Below, one piece after another: positions 1-11,408 of a DNA stretch of 64,000 nucleotides; the stretch's first letter is position 1; each line of letters opens with the position of its first letter. The notes beneath the pieces are model-generated. The model was not told the origin of the DNA. It made no database searches and worked only from the letters and a program-made list of their open reading frames with translations. The DNA lies in contig OY744525.1 in NCBI GenBank assembly GCA_963556195.1, positions 25,611,413-25,675,412 of the forward strand, in the 5' to 3' direction. The DNA is from Sepiola atlantica (Eukaryota > Mollusca > Cephalopoda > Sepiida > Sepiolidae). The position numbers and the translations under genes are program-made.

Positions 1-2407
1 TGGACTATTTCGCAGATCAGAACGAGAAAGGATACCTAAGTGATTTCAGTAGTCCCCAGGAGGCCTCCTTGATTATCAAAGTACTCGGCGTTGTCCGGGA
101 GAAAAGTGCTCAATGTCCTAGATAGAGCTACTGTAGTGATAGGTTTTGGAAAATATTTTAACGCCATCTTCGTTCCCCTTTGGACTATTTCGCAGATCAG
201 AATGGGGAGAGGATACATAAAGGGATTTCATGGGTGTTCATGAAGCCTCCTCGATTTTCAAAGTACTCGGCGTTGTCCGGGAGAAAAGTGCTCAATATCC
301 TAGATAGAGCTACTGTAGTGATAGGTTTGGAAAATATTTTAACGCCATCTTAGTTCCCCTTTGGATTATTTCGCAGATCAGAAGGAGAGAGGATACCGAA
401 GTGATTTCAGTAGTCCCCAGGAGGCCTCCTTGATTATCAAAGTACTCGGCGTTGTCCGGGAGAAAAGTGCTCAATGTCCTAGATAGAGCTACTGTAGTGA
501 TAGGTTTGGATAATATTTTAACAGAATCTACGCTGAAAAGGATGGGGTGATCGATAAAAGTTATTTCAGTAGTGCTCAGGAGGCCTCTTTGATTTTGAAA
601 TACTCGGTGTTGTCCGGGAGAAAAGTGCTCAATATCCTAGATAGAGCTACTGTAGTGATAGGTTTAGAAAATATTTTAACGCCATCTTCGTTTCCCTTTG
701 GACTATTTCGCAGATCAGAAGGATACCTAAGGGATTTCAGGAGTGCTCATGAAGCCTCCTCGATTTTCAAAGTACTCGGCGTTGTCTGGGAGAAAAGTGC
801 TCAATGTCCTAGATAGAGCTACTGTAGTGATAGGTTTGGAAAATATTTTAACGCCATCTTCGTTCCCCTTTGGACTATTTCGCAGATCAGAAGGAGAGAG
901 GATACCTAAGGGATTTCAGGAGTGCTCATGAAGCCTCCTCGATTTTCAAAGTACTCGGCGTTGTCCGGGAGAAAAGTGCTCAATATCCTAGATAGAGCTA
1001 CTGTAGTGATAGGTTTGGAAAATATTTTAACGCCATCTTCGTTCCCCTTTGGACTATTTCGCAGATTAGAAGGAGAGAGGATACCTAATTGATTTCAGTA
1101 GTCCCCAGGAGGTCTCCTTGATTATCAAAGTACTCGGTGTTGTCCGGGAGAAAAGTGCTCAATGTCCTAGATAGAGCTACTGTAGTGATAGGTTTGGAAA
1201 ATATTTTAACGCCATCTTCGTTCCCCTTTGGACTATTTCGCAGATCAGAAGGAGAGAGGATACCTAAGGGATTTCAGGAGTGCTCATGAAGCCTCCTCGA
1301 TTTTCAAAGTACTCGGCGTTGTCTGGGAGAAAATGCTCAATATCCTAGATAGAGCTACTGTAGTGATAGGTTTAGAACATATTTTAACGCCATCTTCGTT
1401 CCCCTTTGGACAATTTTGCAGATGAAAAGGCGGGAGGATACCTAAGTGATTTCAGTAGTCCCCAGGAGGCCTCTTTGATTTTCAAAGTACCCGGCGTTGT
1501 CCGGGAAAAAAGTGCTCAAGGTCTTAGATAGAGCTACTGTAGTGATAGGTTTGGATAATATTTTAACAGCATCTACGCTGAAAAGGATGGGGAATCGATA
1601 AGAGTTATTTCAGTAGTGCTCAGGAGGCCTCTTTGATTTTTAAATACTCGGCGTTTTCCGGGAGAAAAGTGCTCAATATCCTAGATAGAGCTACTGTAGT
1701 GATAGGTTTGGAAAATATTTTAACGCTATCTTAGTTCCCCTTTGGACTATTTCGCAGATCAGAAGGAGAGAGGATACCTAAGTGATTTCAGTAGTCCCCT
1801 AGGAGGCCTCCTTGATTATCAAAGTACTCGGCGTTGTCCGGGAGAAAAGTGCTCAATATCCTAGATAGAGCTACTGTAGTGATAGGTTTGGAAAATATTT
1901 TAACGCCATCTTCGTTCCCCTTTGGACAATTTTGCAGATGAAAAGGAGGGAGGATACCTAAGTGATTTCAGTAGTCCCCAGGAGGCCTCTTTGATTTTCA
2001 AAGTACTCGGCGTTGTCCGGGAAAAAAGTGCTCAATGTCCTAGATAGAGCTACTGTAGTGATAGGTTTGGATAATATTTTAACGCCATATTCGTTCCCCT
2101 TTGGACTATTTCGCAGATCAGTAGGAGAGAGGATACTTAAGTGATTTCAGTAGTCCTCAGGAGGCTTCCTTTATTATTAAAGTACTCGGCGTTGTCCGGG
2201 AGAAAAGTGCTCAATGTCCTAGATAGAGCTACTGTAGTGATAGGTTTGGAAAATATTTTAACGCCATCTTTGTTCCCCTTTGGACTATTTCGCAGATCAG
2301 AAGGAGAGAGGATACCTAAGTGATTTCAGTAGTGCTCATGAGGCCTTCTTGATTTCAAAGTACTCGGCGTTGTCCGGGAGAAAAGTGCTCAATATCCTAG
2401 ATAGAGC
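1..2407. repeat. ~180-bp satellite array (sat180)
   Basis: About 13 tandem copies; the landmark TGGACTATTTCGCAGATCAG recurs at 1, 181 and 362. Two monomer types alternate: one carries the TTCGTTCCCCTTTGG segment, the other an AACAGCATCTACGCTG segment. Short open frames across it repeat the same peptide and are array translations. The same satellite returns at 23,413-24,699 in unit 5. Confidence 0.9.
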
Positions 2408-3639
2408 TATGATGAAGACTATCATGAGAGGATCGAAAATGATGAAGACTATCATGAGAGGATTGAAAATGATGAAGACTATCATGAGAGGATTGAAAAT
2501 GATGAAGACTATCATGAGAGGATTGAAAATGATGAAGACTATCATGAGAGGATTGAAAATGATGAAGACTATCATGAGGGGATTGAAAATGATGAAGACT
2601 ATAATGAGGGAATTGAAAATGATGTACACTATCATGAGGGGATTGAAAATGATGAAGACTCTCATGAGAGGATTGAAAATGATGAAGAATGTCATGAGAG
2701 GATTGAAAATGATGAAGAATGTCATGAGAGGATTGAAAATGATGAAGAATAGACTGACAGGATTGGAAATGATGAAGAATACCATGAGGGGATTTTAAAT
2801 GATGAATAATATCATGAGGGGATTAAAAATGATGAAGACTATCATGAGAGGATTAAAAATGATGAAGACTATCCTGAGAGGATTGAAAATGATGAAGACT
2901 ATCATGAGAGGATTAAAAATGATGAAAACTATCATGAGAGGATTGAAAATGATGAAGACTGACATGAGAGGATTGAAAATGATGAAGACTATCATGAGAG
3001 GACTGAAAATGATGAAGACTATCATGAGGGAATTGAAAATGATGAAGACTATCATGAGGGGATTGAAAATGATGAAGAATGTCATGAGAGGATTGAAAAT
3101 GATGAAGAATGCCATGAGAGCATTGAAAATTATGAAGAATAGACTGACAGGATTGGAAATGATGAAGAATACCATGAGAGGATTGAAAATGATGAATAAT
3201 ATCATGAGGGGATTGAAAATGAGAAGAATATCATGAGGGGATCGAAAATGATGAAATATACCATGAGAGGATATAAAATGATGAAGAATATCATGAGGGG
3301 ATTGAAAATGATGAAGAATATCATGAGGGGATTGAAAATAATGAAGAATATCATGAGAGGATTGAAAAAATGAAGAATATCATGAGAGGATTGAAAATTA
3401 TTAAGAATATCATGAGCGGATTGAAAATGATGAAGAATATTACGAGAGGATTGAAAATGATGAAGAATATAATGAGGGGATTGAAAATGATTAATAGTAT
3501 GAGGAGATTGAAAATGATGAAGAATATTATGAGGGGATTGAAAATGATTAATAGTATGAGGAGATCGAAAATGATGAATACAACGAGGGGAGTTAAAATG
3601 ATGAAGGATATCATGAGGGGATTCAAAATATATAGTATG
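2408..3639. repeat. 30-bp minisatellite (sat30a), ~41 copies
   Basis: The monomer is GATGAAGACTATCATGAGAG followed by GATTGAAAAT. Because 30 is divisible by three, frames stay open on both strands (MKTIMRGLKM-type plus-strand and FIIFNPLM-type minus-strand peptides) and should not be called genes. A higher-order pattern is visible: the rare AGACTGACAG variant occurs at 2,751 and again 390 bp later at 3,141. After about 3,400 the period becomes irregular (27-33 bp). Confidence 0.92.
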
Positions 3640-3936
3640 AACACCGGTGCGGTTATAAGTACCTATATAGAAGGCGCAGACAGTGGTGGTACTTTTTATA
3701 GAAATAAGTCATACTATTGCCCTGTGAAACGTAGGATGAAATGGTGGGGAAGAAACAGCTTTCGCAAAAGGCAAAATTTAAAAGTAGCGATCAGGGTAGA
3801 GAAAAGTAGAAAGATAAAGAGACAGCTATAGAGAGAGAAGGAGAGAAATAGAAGTTTTAATATAAAGATGTTACACACGCAATTTTTCTTTAATTATGTT
3901 TTTATGACCCCGAGCAACGCCGGGTAGCCCCGCTAG
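3640..3936 (+). mobile_element. Helitron-like 3' module of unit 1
   Basis: This is the most diverged copy of the ~280-bp terminal module, with the landmark GGCGCAGA, the purine-rich stretch GAAATGGTGGGGAAGAAACAG and the terminal GCAACGCCGGGTAGCCCCGC then TAG. CGGG and CCCG next to the end could form a short hairpin, as expected near a Helitron 3' terminus. Confidence 0.65.
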
Positions 3937-4480
3937 TCTTATATAAAGGGCAGTTGTCTGTATGTATGTATGTCTGTATGTGAAGCTTCTCCTCAAAAAC
4001 TACGCGACGACATGTCAAAAAGTTTATATCTTCAGCACCGTACATATCCTGGGATCATAATATCTCAAAATCGCAAATAACGATTCACTCGCTGACAGTC
4101 AACCGGACCACTTTCCGACAAAAGGTAGCAGTTTTTTCGTATTTTCCACGACATTTTCAACGTTAATATGTACTAAATTCGAAATAATCTAATGTATTTA
4201 TGTACTAATCCGATAAAAATGCAGACTCACTGTAAACATCCCATAATCCCTTGCCGAATGTACCCGGTATTTCCCTAAATTGTGTCCGGTTCTATCAGAT
4301 CATCCAATTACTTCTGTCCGGATGCATCAATAACAACATAGGAATCCTACGTTAAGCGTGTGTAGTGAAACAAGGGTTGCTCAATCACATCCGCACCTGT
4401 CCCATAATCCCTTGCCGGATGTACCCGGTCTTGCTCTAAATTGTGTCCGGTTATATCAGGTTCATGACGTCAGAGAGTGG
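3937..4480 (+). mobile_element. 5' module, subtype A (unit 2)
   Basis: It starts TCTTATATAAAGGG, followed by a (TGTA)n-like stretch, then AAGCTTCTCCTCAAAAACTA and conserved unique sequence. The phrase CCCATAATCCCTTGCC then GGATGTACCCGG (or a close variant) occurs twice about 150 bp apart. A TATATAAA box lies within 15 bp of the element terminus. The matching module is at 18,443-18,990, and a copy without its first ~140 bp is at 23,023-23,412. Confidence 0.7.
4465..4472. promoter_or_regulatory. CRE-like palindrome TGACGTCA
   Basis: Exact 8-bp cAMP-response-element consensus (bound by CREB/ATF proteins in animals), near the end of the subtype-A 5' module. Function is not shown by sequence alone. 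Confidence 0.4.
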
Positions 4481-4640
4481 CAGTTTTTTTTCCCTCACAC
4501 ACTTTCTTTCATAATTATTAATAGACGCTAATATTTCCCCCCCCCCTCCCTCCCTGTGGCCGTTCTGTTATCATGATAGGAATTACCTCCTCCTTTCAGG
4601 CCAAATTGGGGGGGGGGGGTTACGGTATTCGCCGGTGTGA
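4481..4640. repeat. Pyrimidine-rich linker with R1-like fragment
   Basis: T/C-rich sequence with a C10 run, then CAGGCCAAATTGGGG and a G run with TATTCGCCGGTGTGAG. This resembles the reverse complement of the central part of the R1 SINE (at 27,763 and 49,498). Confidence 0.5.
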
Positions 4641-5715
4641 GCATTACCTCCTCCTTTCTTGAGAAGTGTTGAGGTAGGGTAGTATCGGTTCCGTTGTCAT
4701 GATGCACTGATCCCATGCATTACCTCCTCCTTTTTTGAGAAATATTGAGGTAGGGTCGTATCGGTTCCGTTGTCATGATGCCCTCATCCCATGCATTATC
4801 TCCTCCTTTTTTTAGAAGTTTTGAGGTAGGGTCGTATCGGTTCCGTTGTCATGATGCACTCATCCCATGCATTATCTCCTCCTTTTTTTAGAAGTGTTGA
4901 GGTAGGGTCGTATCGGTTCCGTTGTCATGGTGCACTATTCCCATGCATTATCTCCTCCTTTTTTGAGAAGTGTTTATGTAGGGTCGTATCGGTTCCGTTG
5001 TCATGATGCACTATTCCCATGCATTATCTCCTCCTTTTTTGAGAAGTGTTGAGGTAGGGTCGTATCGGTTCCGTTGTCATGATGCACTCATCCCATGCAT
5101 TATCTCCTCCTTTTTTGAGAAGTGTTGAGGTAGGGTCGTATCGGTTCCGTTGTCATGATGCACTCATCCCATGCATTATCTCCTCCTTTTTTGAGAAGTG
5201 TTGAGGTAGTATCGGTTCCGTTGTCATGATGCCCTCATCCCATGCATTATCTCCTCCTTTTTTGAGAAGTGTAGAGGTAGGGTCGTATCGGTTCCGTTGT
5301 CATGATGCACTCATCCCATGCATTATCTCCTCCTTTTTTGAGAAGTGTTGAGGTAGTATCGGTTTCGTTGTCATAGTGCCCTCATCCCATGCATTATCTC
5401 CTCCTTTTTTGAGAAGTGTAGAGGTAGGGTCGTATCGGTTCCGTTGTCATGATGCACTCATCCCATGCATTATCTCCTCCTTTTTTTAGAAGTGTTGAGG
5501 AAGGGTCGTATCGGTTCCGTTGTCATGATGCACTATTCCCATGCATTATCTCCTCCTTTTTTGAGAAGTGTTGAGGTAGGGTCGTATCGGGTCCGTTGTC
5601 ATGATGCACTCATCCCATGCATTATCTCCTCCTTTTTTGAGAAGTGTAGAGGTAGGGTCGTATCGGTTCTGTTGTCATGATGCCCTCATCCCATTCATTA
5701 TCTCCTCCTTCACTA
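4641..5715. repeat. 76-bp minisatellite (sat76), ~14 copies
   Basis: TCGGTTCCGTTGTCATGATG recurs at 4,685, 4,761, 4,837 and 4,913 (76-bp steps). The monomer also contains CCCATGCATTATCTCCTCC and TTTTTTGAGAAGTGTTGAGG. Some monomers lack the GGTCGTA segment. A second block of about five copies is in unit 5 (19,153-19,585). Single degenerate copies in unit 4 (about 14,528 and 14,896) may represent the founding monomer. Confidence 0.9.
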
Positions 5716-5982
5716 TGGCCGTTCTGTTATCATGAATAATCCTTCCAGGCATTACCTCCTTTTGAATTACCAAATAGGGGGGGGGGGGGTGACGGCATTC
5801 GCCGGTGTGAGCGCCTCAGGCCAAATTTGGGGGAGGGGGTTTCGGTATTCGCCGGATGGGCGCCTCAGGCCAAATTTGGGGGAGGGGGAGTGTCGTAGTA
5901 TCTGTTGCGAGGAGAGAGTGTCAGCATTAGTTGGTGTGAGCGCCTCAGGCCAAATTTTTTCTTGGGGGGGGGGATATTAAGC
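5716..5982. repeat. R1-derived GC-rich short tandem copies
   Basis: Three to four imperfect copies of a ~55-bp unit with GGCATTCGCCGGTGTGAGCG, CCTCAGGCCAAATTTGGGGG and a G run. It closely resembles the reverse complement of the R1 SINE centre, which reads GTCGGCATTCCCCGGTAGG then GGCGCCTCAGGC. Confidence 0.65.
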
Positions 5983-6235
5983 AAATCTATAATAAAGACC
6001 AATGTGCATTTATTTGTATCTATAATAAAGACCAATGTGCATTTATTTGTATCTATAATAAAGACCAATGTGCATTTATTTGTATCTATAATAAAGACCA
6101 ATGTGCATTTATTTGCATCTATAATAAAGACCAATGTGCATTTATTTGCATCTATAATAAAGACCAATGTGCATTTATTTGCATCTATAATAAAGGCCAA
6201 TGTGCATTTATTTGTATCTATAATAAAGAGATTAG
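5983..6235. repeat. 33-bp minisatellite, ~8 copies
   Basis: CTATAATAAAGACCAATGTG repeats every 33 bp with almost no divergence, suggesting recent amplification. Its multiple-of-three period leaves frames open on both strands, which are not genes. Confidence 0.92.
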
Positions 6236-8190
6236 GGGTTCGGCCAAATTTTTTTTTTTTTTTTTTTTGAACTTAAAATATTTCTCAGGGTTGTGGGACA
6301 CTGGAAAAAAAAGTTGGGGGGGGGGGCTCGAGAGATTAGGGGGTCGGGGAAAATTTTAGGGGTCAGGCCAAATTTTTTAGGGGTCAGACCAAATTTTTTT
6401 TTTTTTTTTTTACTTAAAATATTTCTCAGGGTTGTGGGACACTGAAAAAAAAGTTGGGGGGGGGGGGGCTGGAGAGATTAGGGGGTCGAGGAAAATTTTA
6501 GGGGTCAGGCCTAATTTTTTTGGGGTCCGGCCAAATTTTTTTTTTTTTTTTTTTTGAACTTAAAATATTTCTCAGGGTTGTGGGAGAGTGAAAAAAAAGT
6601 TCGGGGGTGGGGCTGGAGAGATTAGGGGGTCGAGGAAAATTTTAGGGGTCAGGACGAACTTTTTAGGGGTCAGGCCAAATTTTTTTCTTTTTTTTGGTTT
6701 TGAACTGAAAATATTTCTCATGGTTGGGGGAGAGTGAAAAATTAGGGGGCTGGAGAGATTTAGGGGTCGGGGAAAATTTTAGGGGTCAGGACGAACTTTT
6801 TAGGGGTCAGGCCAAATTTTTTTGTTTTTTTTTGTTTTGAACTCAAAATATTTCTCAGGGTTAGGGAAGAGTGAAAAATTAGGGGGCTGGAGAGATTTAG
6901 GGGTCGGGGAAAATTTTAGGGGTCAGGACGAACTTTTTAGGGGTCAGGCCAAATTTTTTTGTTTTTTTTGGTTTTATAACTCAAAATATTTCTCAGGGTT
7001 GGGGGAGAGTGAAAAATGAGGGGGCTGGAGAGATTTAGGGGTCGGGGACAATATTAGGGGTCAGGACGAACTTTTTATGGGTTAGGCCAAATTTTTTTGT
7101 TTTTTTTTGTTTTGAACTGAAAATATTTCTCAGGGTTGGGGGAGAGTGAAAAATTAGGGGGCTGGAGAGATTTAGGGGTCGGGGAAAATTTTAGGGGTCA
7201 GGACGAACTTTTTAGGGGTCAGGCCAAATTTTTTTTTTTTTTTTTTTGTTTTGAAGTAAATATATCTCATGGTTGGGGGAGACTGAAAAATTAGGGGGCT
7301 GCAGATATTAAGGGGTCGGGGAAAATTTTAGGGGTCAGGACGAACTTTTTAGGGGTCAGGCCAAATTTTTTTGTTTTTTTTGGTTTTGAACTCAAAATAT
7401 TTCTCAGGGTTAGGGAAGAGTGAAAAATTAGGGGGCTGGAGAGATTTAGGGGTCGGGGAAAATTTTAGGGGTCAGGCGGAACTTTTTAGGGGTTAGGCCA
7501 AATTTTTTGGTTTTTTTGGTTTTGAACTCAAAATATTTCTCAGGGTTGGGGGAGAGTGAACAATTAGGTGGCTGGAGAGATTTAGGGGTCGGGGAAAATT
7601 TTAGGGGTCAGGACGAACTTTTTAGGGGTCAGGCCAAATTTTTTTGTTTTTTTTGGTTTTGAACTGAAAATATTTCTCAGGGTTGGGGGAGAGTGAACAA
7701 TTAGGGGGCTGGAGAGATTGAGGGGTCGGGGAAATTTTAGGGGTCAGGACGAACTTTTTAGGGGTCAGGCCAAATTTTTTTGTTTTTTTTGGTTTTGAAC
7801 TGAAAATATTTCTCAGGGTTGGGGGAGAGTGAAAAATTAGGGGGCTGGAGAGATTTAGAGGTCGGGGAAAATTTTAGGGGTCAGGACGAACTTTTTAGGG
7901 TTCAGGCCAAATTTTTTTCTTTTTTTTTTGGTTTTGAACTCAAAATATTTCTCAGGGTTGGGGGAGAGTGAACAATTAGGGGGCTGGAGAGATTGAGGGG
8001 TCGGGGAAATTTTAGGGGTCAGGACGAACTTTTTAGGGGTCAGGCCAAATTTTTTTGTTTTTTTTTGTTTTGAAGTCAAAATATTTCTCATGGTTGGGGG
8101 AGAGTGAAAAATTAGGGGGCTGGAGAGATTTAGGGGTCGGGGAAAATTTTAGGGGTCAGGCCGAACTTTTTAGGGTCTGCCCAAATTTAG
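6236..8190. repeat. 138-bp satellite (sat138), ~14 copies, unit 2
   Basis: GGGGTCAGGCCAAATTTTTT recurs at 138-140 bp steps (for example near 6,805 and 6,943). Each monomer has a long T tract interrupted by G, then TTTGAACTCAAAATATTTCT, CAGGGTTGGGGGAGAG and AGGGGTCGGGGAAAATTTT. The same satellite occupies 11,409-12,362 and 15,096-16,926. Reading frames of 60-100 residues across it are array artefacts. Confidence 0.92.
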
Positions 8191-9400
8191 AAGCGGCGAT
8201 ATGTACGTATTTAGCTTCCACACCGGGGCGGCGATAGGTACTTATTTAACATTCAGCGGTGGTGATAGGTACTTATATAGCATGTGCACATGGGCGGTAA
8301 TAAGTACGTATATAGTATGCACACCGGGGCAGTGATAGGTATGTATTTAGCATGCGCACTGAGGCAGCGATCGGTTCATATGTAGCACGCGCACCGGGGC
8401 GGCGATAGGTACGTATATATCACGCGCACAGGGGCGACGAAAGGTACATATTTAAAATTCACACTGGGCGGCGAAAGGTACATATTTAAAATTCACACCG
8501 GGGCGGCGATAGGTACGTATTTAGCATTCACGCCGGGGCGGCGATAGGTATGTATTTAGCATTCACACCGGGGCAGTGATAGGTATGTATTTAGCATTCG
8601 CACCGGGGCAGCGATATGTACGTATTTAGCTTCCGCACCGGGGCGGCGATAGGTACGTATTTAGAATTCACACCGGGGCGGCAATAGGTACGTATTTAGA
8701 ATTCACACCGGGGCGGCGATAGGTATGTATTTAGCATTCGCACCGGGGCGGCGATATGTACGTATTTAGCTTCCACACCAGGGCGGCGATAGGTACGTAT
8801 TCAGAATTCAGGGGTGGCGATAGCTACGTATATAGCATGTACACATGGGCAGCAATAAATACGTACATAGCATGCGCTCTGCGGCGGTGATCAGTACATA
8901 TATTGCACGCGCACCGGGGCGGCGAAAGGTATGTATTTCGCATTCGCACCGTAGTGGTGATAGGTACGTATTTAGCATTCGCACTGGGGCGGCTATAGGT
9001 ACGTATTTAGCATTCGCACCAGGGCGGCTATAGGTACGTATTTAGCATTCGCACTGGTCCGGCGATAGGTACGTATTTAGCATTCACACCAAAGCGGCAA
9101 TATGTACATATTAATTATTCGCACTAGGGCAGCGATAGGTACTTATGTAGCATGCACACCAGGGCGCAATTGGTATGTCTTCAGTATTCGCACTAGGGCA
9201 GCGATAGGTACTTATGTAGCATGCACACCGGGGCGCAATAGGTATATATTTAGCATTCACACCGGGGCAACGATAGGTACTATTTAGCATTCGCAACGGG
9301 GCGGCGATAGGTACTTAAATAGTATCTGCACCGGGGCGGCGATAGGTACGTATATAGTATGTGCACTGGGGCGGCGATAGGTACGTATATAGAAGGCGCA
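8186..9400. repeat. 35-bp minisatellite (sat35), ~34 copies, unit 2
   Basis: TTTAGCATTCACACCGGGGC then GGCGATAGGTACGTA, 35 bp per copy (TTAGCATTCA at 8,521 and 8,556). Copies diverge, and their order of variants is the same in units 2, 3 and 4: the ACCAAAGCGGCAATATGTAC variant appears once in each. The array grades into the 3' module through GTACGTATATAGAAGGCG. Confidence 0.92.
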
Positions 9401-9668
9401 GATAGAGGTGTTACTTTTTATAGAAATATGTCATACTATTACCCTGGGCAATAGGAGAAATGGTGGGGAAGAAACAGCTTTTGCAAAAGGCAAAATTAGA
9501 AAGTAGCGGCGAAATGGGGCGACCAGGAAAGAGAAAGGTAGCAGATAAAGAGACGGCTATAGAGAGAGGGGGCGGACATAGAAGTTTGAATATAAAGATG
9601 TTACACACACGATCTTTCTTCAAATATATGTTTTCATGACCCCGAGCAACGCCGGGTAGCCCCGCTAG
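9395..9668 (+). mobile_element. Helitron-like 3' module of unit 2
   Basis: About 270 bp, from GAAGGCGCAGATAGAGGTG to GCAACGCCGGGTAGCCCCGC and TAG. Almost identical to the modules ending at 13,845, 18,442 and 26,874. A minus-strand open frame through it is conserved between copies only because the DNA is; it has no recognisable protein similarity. Confidence 0.7.
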
Positions 9669-9692
9669 TCTCTTATATAAAGGGCACTTGTC

Positions 9693-9724
<32 letters not shown>

Positions 9725-10063
9725 TGTGAAGCTTCTCCTCAAAAACTACGCGACGACATGTCAAAAAGTTTATATCTTCAGCACCGTACAACACCTGGGA
9801 TCATAATATCTCAAAATTACAAAAAAAAAAAATGTTGCTGGGGGTCAACGGGGCCAGTCTTCGGCAGCGGGTCTGGTTTTTTCAAACTTTTCTAATGTTA
9901 TTCAGTAGTAATTTGGAAATCAGCCAATGTAATTATGTAATAATAATTTTGTTTTCAACCAACTTATTCTTGTGCACGTGACGTCACAGTAATAGGTATA
10001 TGACGTCATCGTTATAGGTTTTTAAATTTTTTTCTCTTCAAAACTTATTTTACTTCAACATAT
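9669..10063 (+). mobile_element. 5' module, subtype B (unit 3)
   Basis: The first ~140 bp match subtype A (TATATAAAGGGCA, TATG repeats, AAGCTTCTCCTC, ACATGTCAAAAAGTTTATAT). The sequence then switches to a different body beginning near ATGTTGCTGGGGGTCAACGG and continuing to CTTATTTTACTTCAACATAT. The copy at 13,846-14,230 is nearly identical. Confidence 0.7.
9979..10008. promoter_or_regulatory. Paired CRE-like TGACGTCA sites (unit 3)
   Basis: Two exact TGACGTCA palindromes at 9,979-9,986 and 10,001-10,008, 22 bp apart. The first overlaps an E-box (CACGTG) as CACGTGACGTCA. The arrangement is repeated exactly in unit 4. Regulatory activity is inferred only. Confidence 0.45.
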
Positions 10064-11408
10064 TTTTATATACACGTTTACAGTGACCCGTTGAGTCATA
10101 ACCACTCTATATATGTACAAAAAAAGGAAAAAGAATAATTTAAAAAGTACACGTTTACAATGACCCGTTGAGTCATAACCACTCTATATATGTATAAAAA
10201 AAGAAAGAAGAATTTAACAAGTAAACGTTTACAGTGACCCGTTGTGTCATAACCACTCTATATATGTATAAAAAAAGAAAAAAGAAGAATTTAACAAGTA
10301 CACGTTTACAGTGACCCGTTGAGTCATAACCACTCTATATATGTATAAAAAAAGAAAAAAGAAGAATTTAACAAGTACACGTTTACAATGACCCGTTGAG
10401 TCATAACTACTCTATATATGTATAAAAAAAAGAAAAAAAGAAGAATTTAACAAGTACACGCTTACAGTGACCCGTTGAGTCATAAATACTCTATATATGT
10501 ATAAAAAAAGAAAAAAGAAGAATTTAACAAGAACACGTTTACAGTGACCCGTTGAGTCATAACCACTCTATATATGTATAAAAAAAGAAAAAAGAAGAAT
10601 TTAGCAAGTACACGTTTACAGTGACCCGTTGAGTCATAACCACTCTATATATGTATAAAAAAAGAAAAAAGAAGAATTTAACAAGTACACGTTTACAATG
10701 ACCCGTTGAGTCATAACCACTCTATATATGTATAAAAAAAGAAAAAAAGAAGAATTTAACAAGTAAACGTTTACAGTGACCCGTTGAGTCATAACCACTC
10801 TATATATGTATAAAAAAGAAAAAAGAAGAATTTAACAAGTAAACGTTTACAGTGACCCGTTGAGTCATAACCACTCTATATATGTATAAAAAAAGAAAAA
10901 AGAAGAATGTAACAAGTACACGCTTACAGTGACCCGTTGAGTCATAACCACTCTATATATGTATAAAAAAAGAAAAAAGAAGAATTTAACAAGTACACGT
11001 TTACAGTAGCCCGTTGAGTCATAACCACTCTATATATGTATAAAAAAAGAAAAAAGAAGAATTTAACAAGTACACGTTTACAATGACCCGTTGAGTCATA
11101 ACCACTCTATATATGTATAAAAACAGAAAAAAGAATTTAACAAGTACACGTTTACAGTGACCTGTTGAGTCATAACCACTCTATATATGTATAAAAAAAG
11201 AAAAAAAGAATTTACCAAGTACACGTTTACAGTGACCCGTTGAGTCATAACCACTCTATATATGTATAAAAAAAAGAATTTAACAAGTACACGTTTCCTA
11301 GTGACCCGTTGAGTCAGAACCACTCTATATATGTATACAAAAAGAAAAAAGAAGACTTTAACAAGTACACGTTTACAGTGACCCGTTGAGTCAGAACCAC
11401 TCTATATA
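10064..11408. repeat. 77-bp minisatellite (sat77), ~17 copies
   Basis: Each copy has ACACGTTTACAGTGACCCGT, TGAGTCATAACCACTCTATA and an A-rich tail; GACCCGTTGAGT is found at 10,085, 10,162, 10,236 and 10,313 (74-77 bp steps). TGAGTCA is an AP-1-type core in nearly every copy. Length differences come from the A/G tract. Not seen in other units of the window. Confidence 0.92.

Larger units (their letters stand above)
1..3936 (+). mobile_element. Helitron-like unit 1 (5' end outside window)
   Basis: This is the right part of the first of five tandem elements. It holds a ~180-bp satellite, then a 30-bp satellite, then the shared 3' module ending in CCGCTAG at 3,936. Only one degenerate copy of the 35-bp repeat remains before the 3' module (about 3,640-3,672), whereas the other units carry about 34 or more. 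The following base is T, and the next unit begins there with TCTTATATAAAGG. CTAG ending and T flank are seen; the Helitron assignment is inferred from them. No Rep/helicase coding is present, so the element is non-autonomous. Confidence 0.6.
3937..9668 (+). mobile_element. Helitron-like unit 2 (5.7 kb, complete)
   Basis: It is bounded by TCTTATATAAAGGG at the left and CCCCGCTAG at the right, and directly abuts units 1 and 3 without intervening bases. Order inside: subtype-A 5' module, 76-bp satellite, R1-related GC-rich repeats, 33-bp satellite, 138-bp satellite, 35-bp satellite, 3' module. No coding capacity for Rep/helicase is visible. Its 3' half (138-bp plus 35-bp arrays and 3' module) is nearly the same as in units 3 and 4, while its 5' module matches unit 5, so the unit is modular or chimeric. 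Confidence 0.6.

Noticed and set aside
2280..3236. Met/Lys-rich (MKTIMRGLKM) and Phe/Ile/Asn/Pro-rich frames
   Set aside because: Product of the 30-bp satellite in unit 1; open on both strands simultaneously.
9411..9794. Minus-strand frame conserved across the Helitron 3' modules (LLCPPPLSIAVSLSATFLF region)
   Set aside because: Conserved because the DNA modules are near-identical copies; no domain, and its extension varies with the neighbouring TATG repeats.
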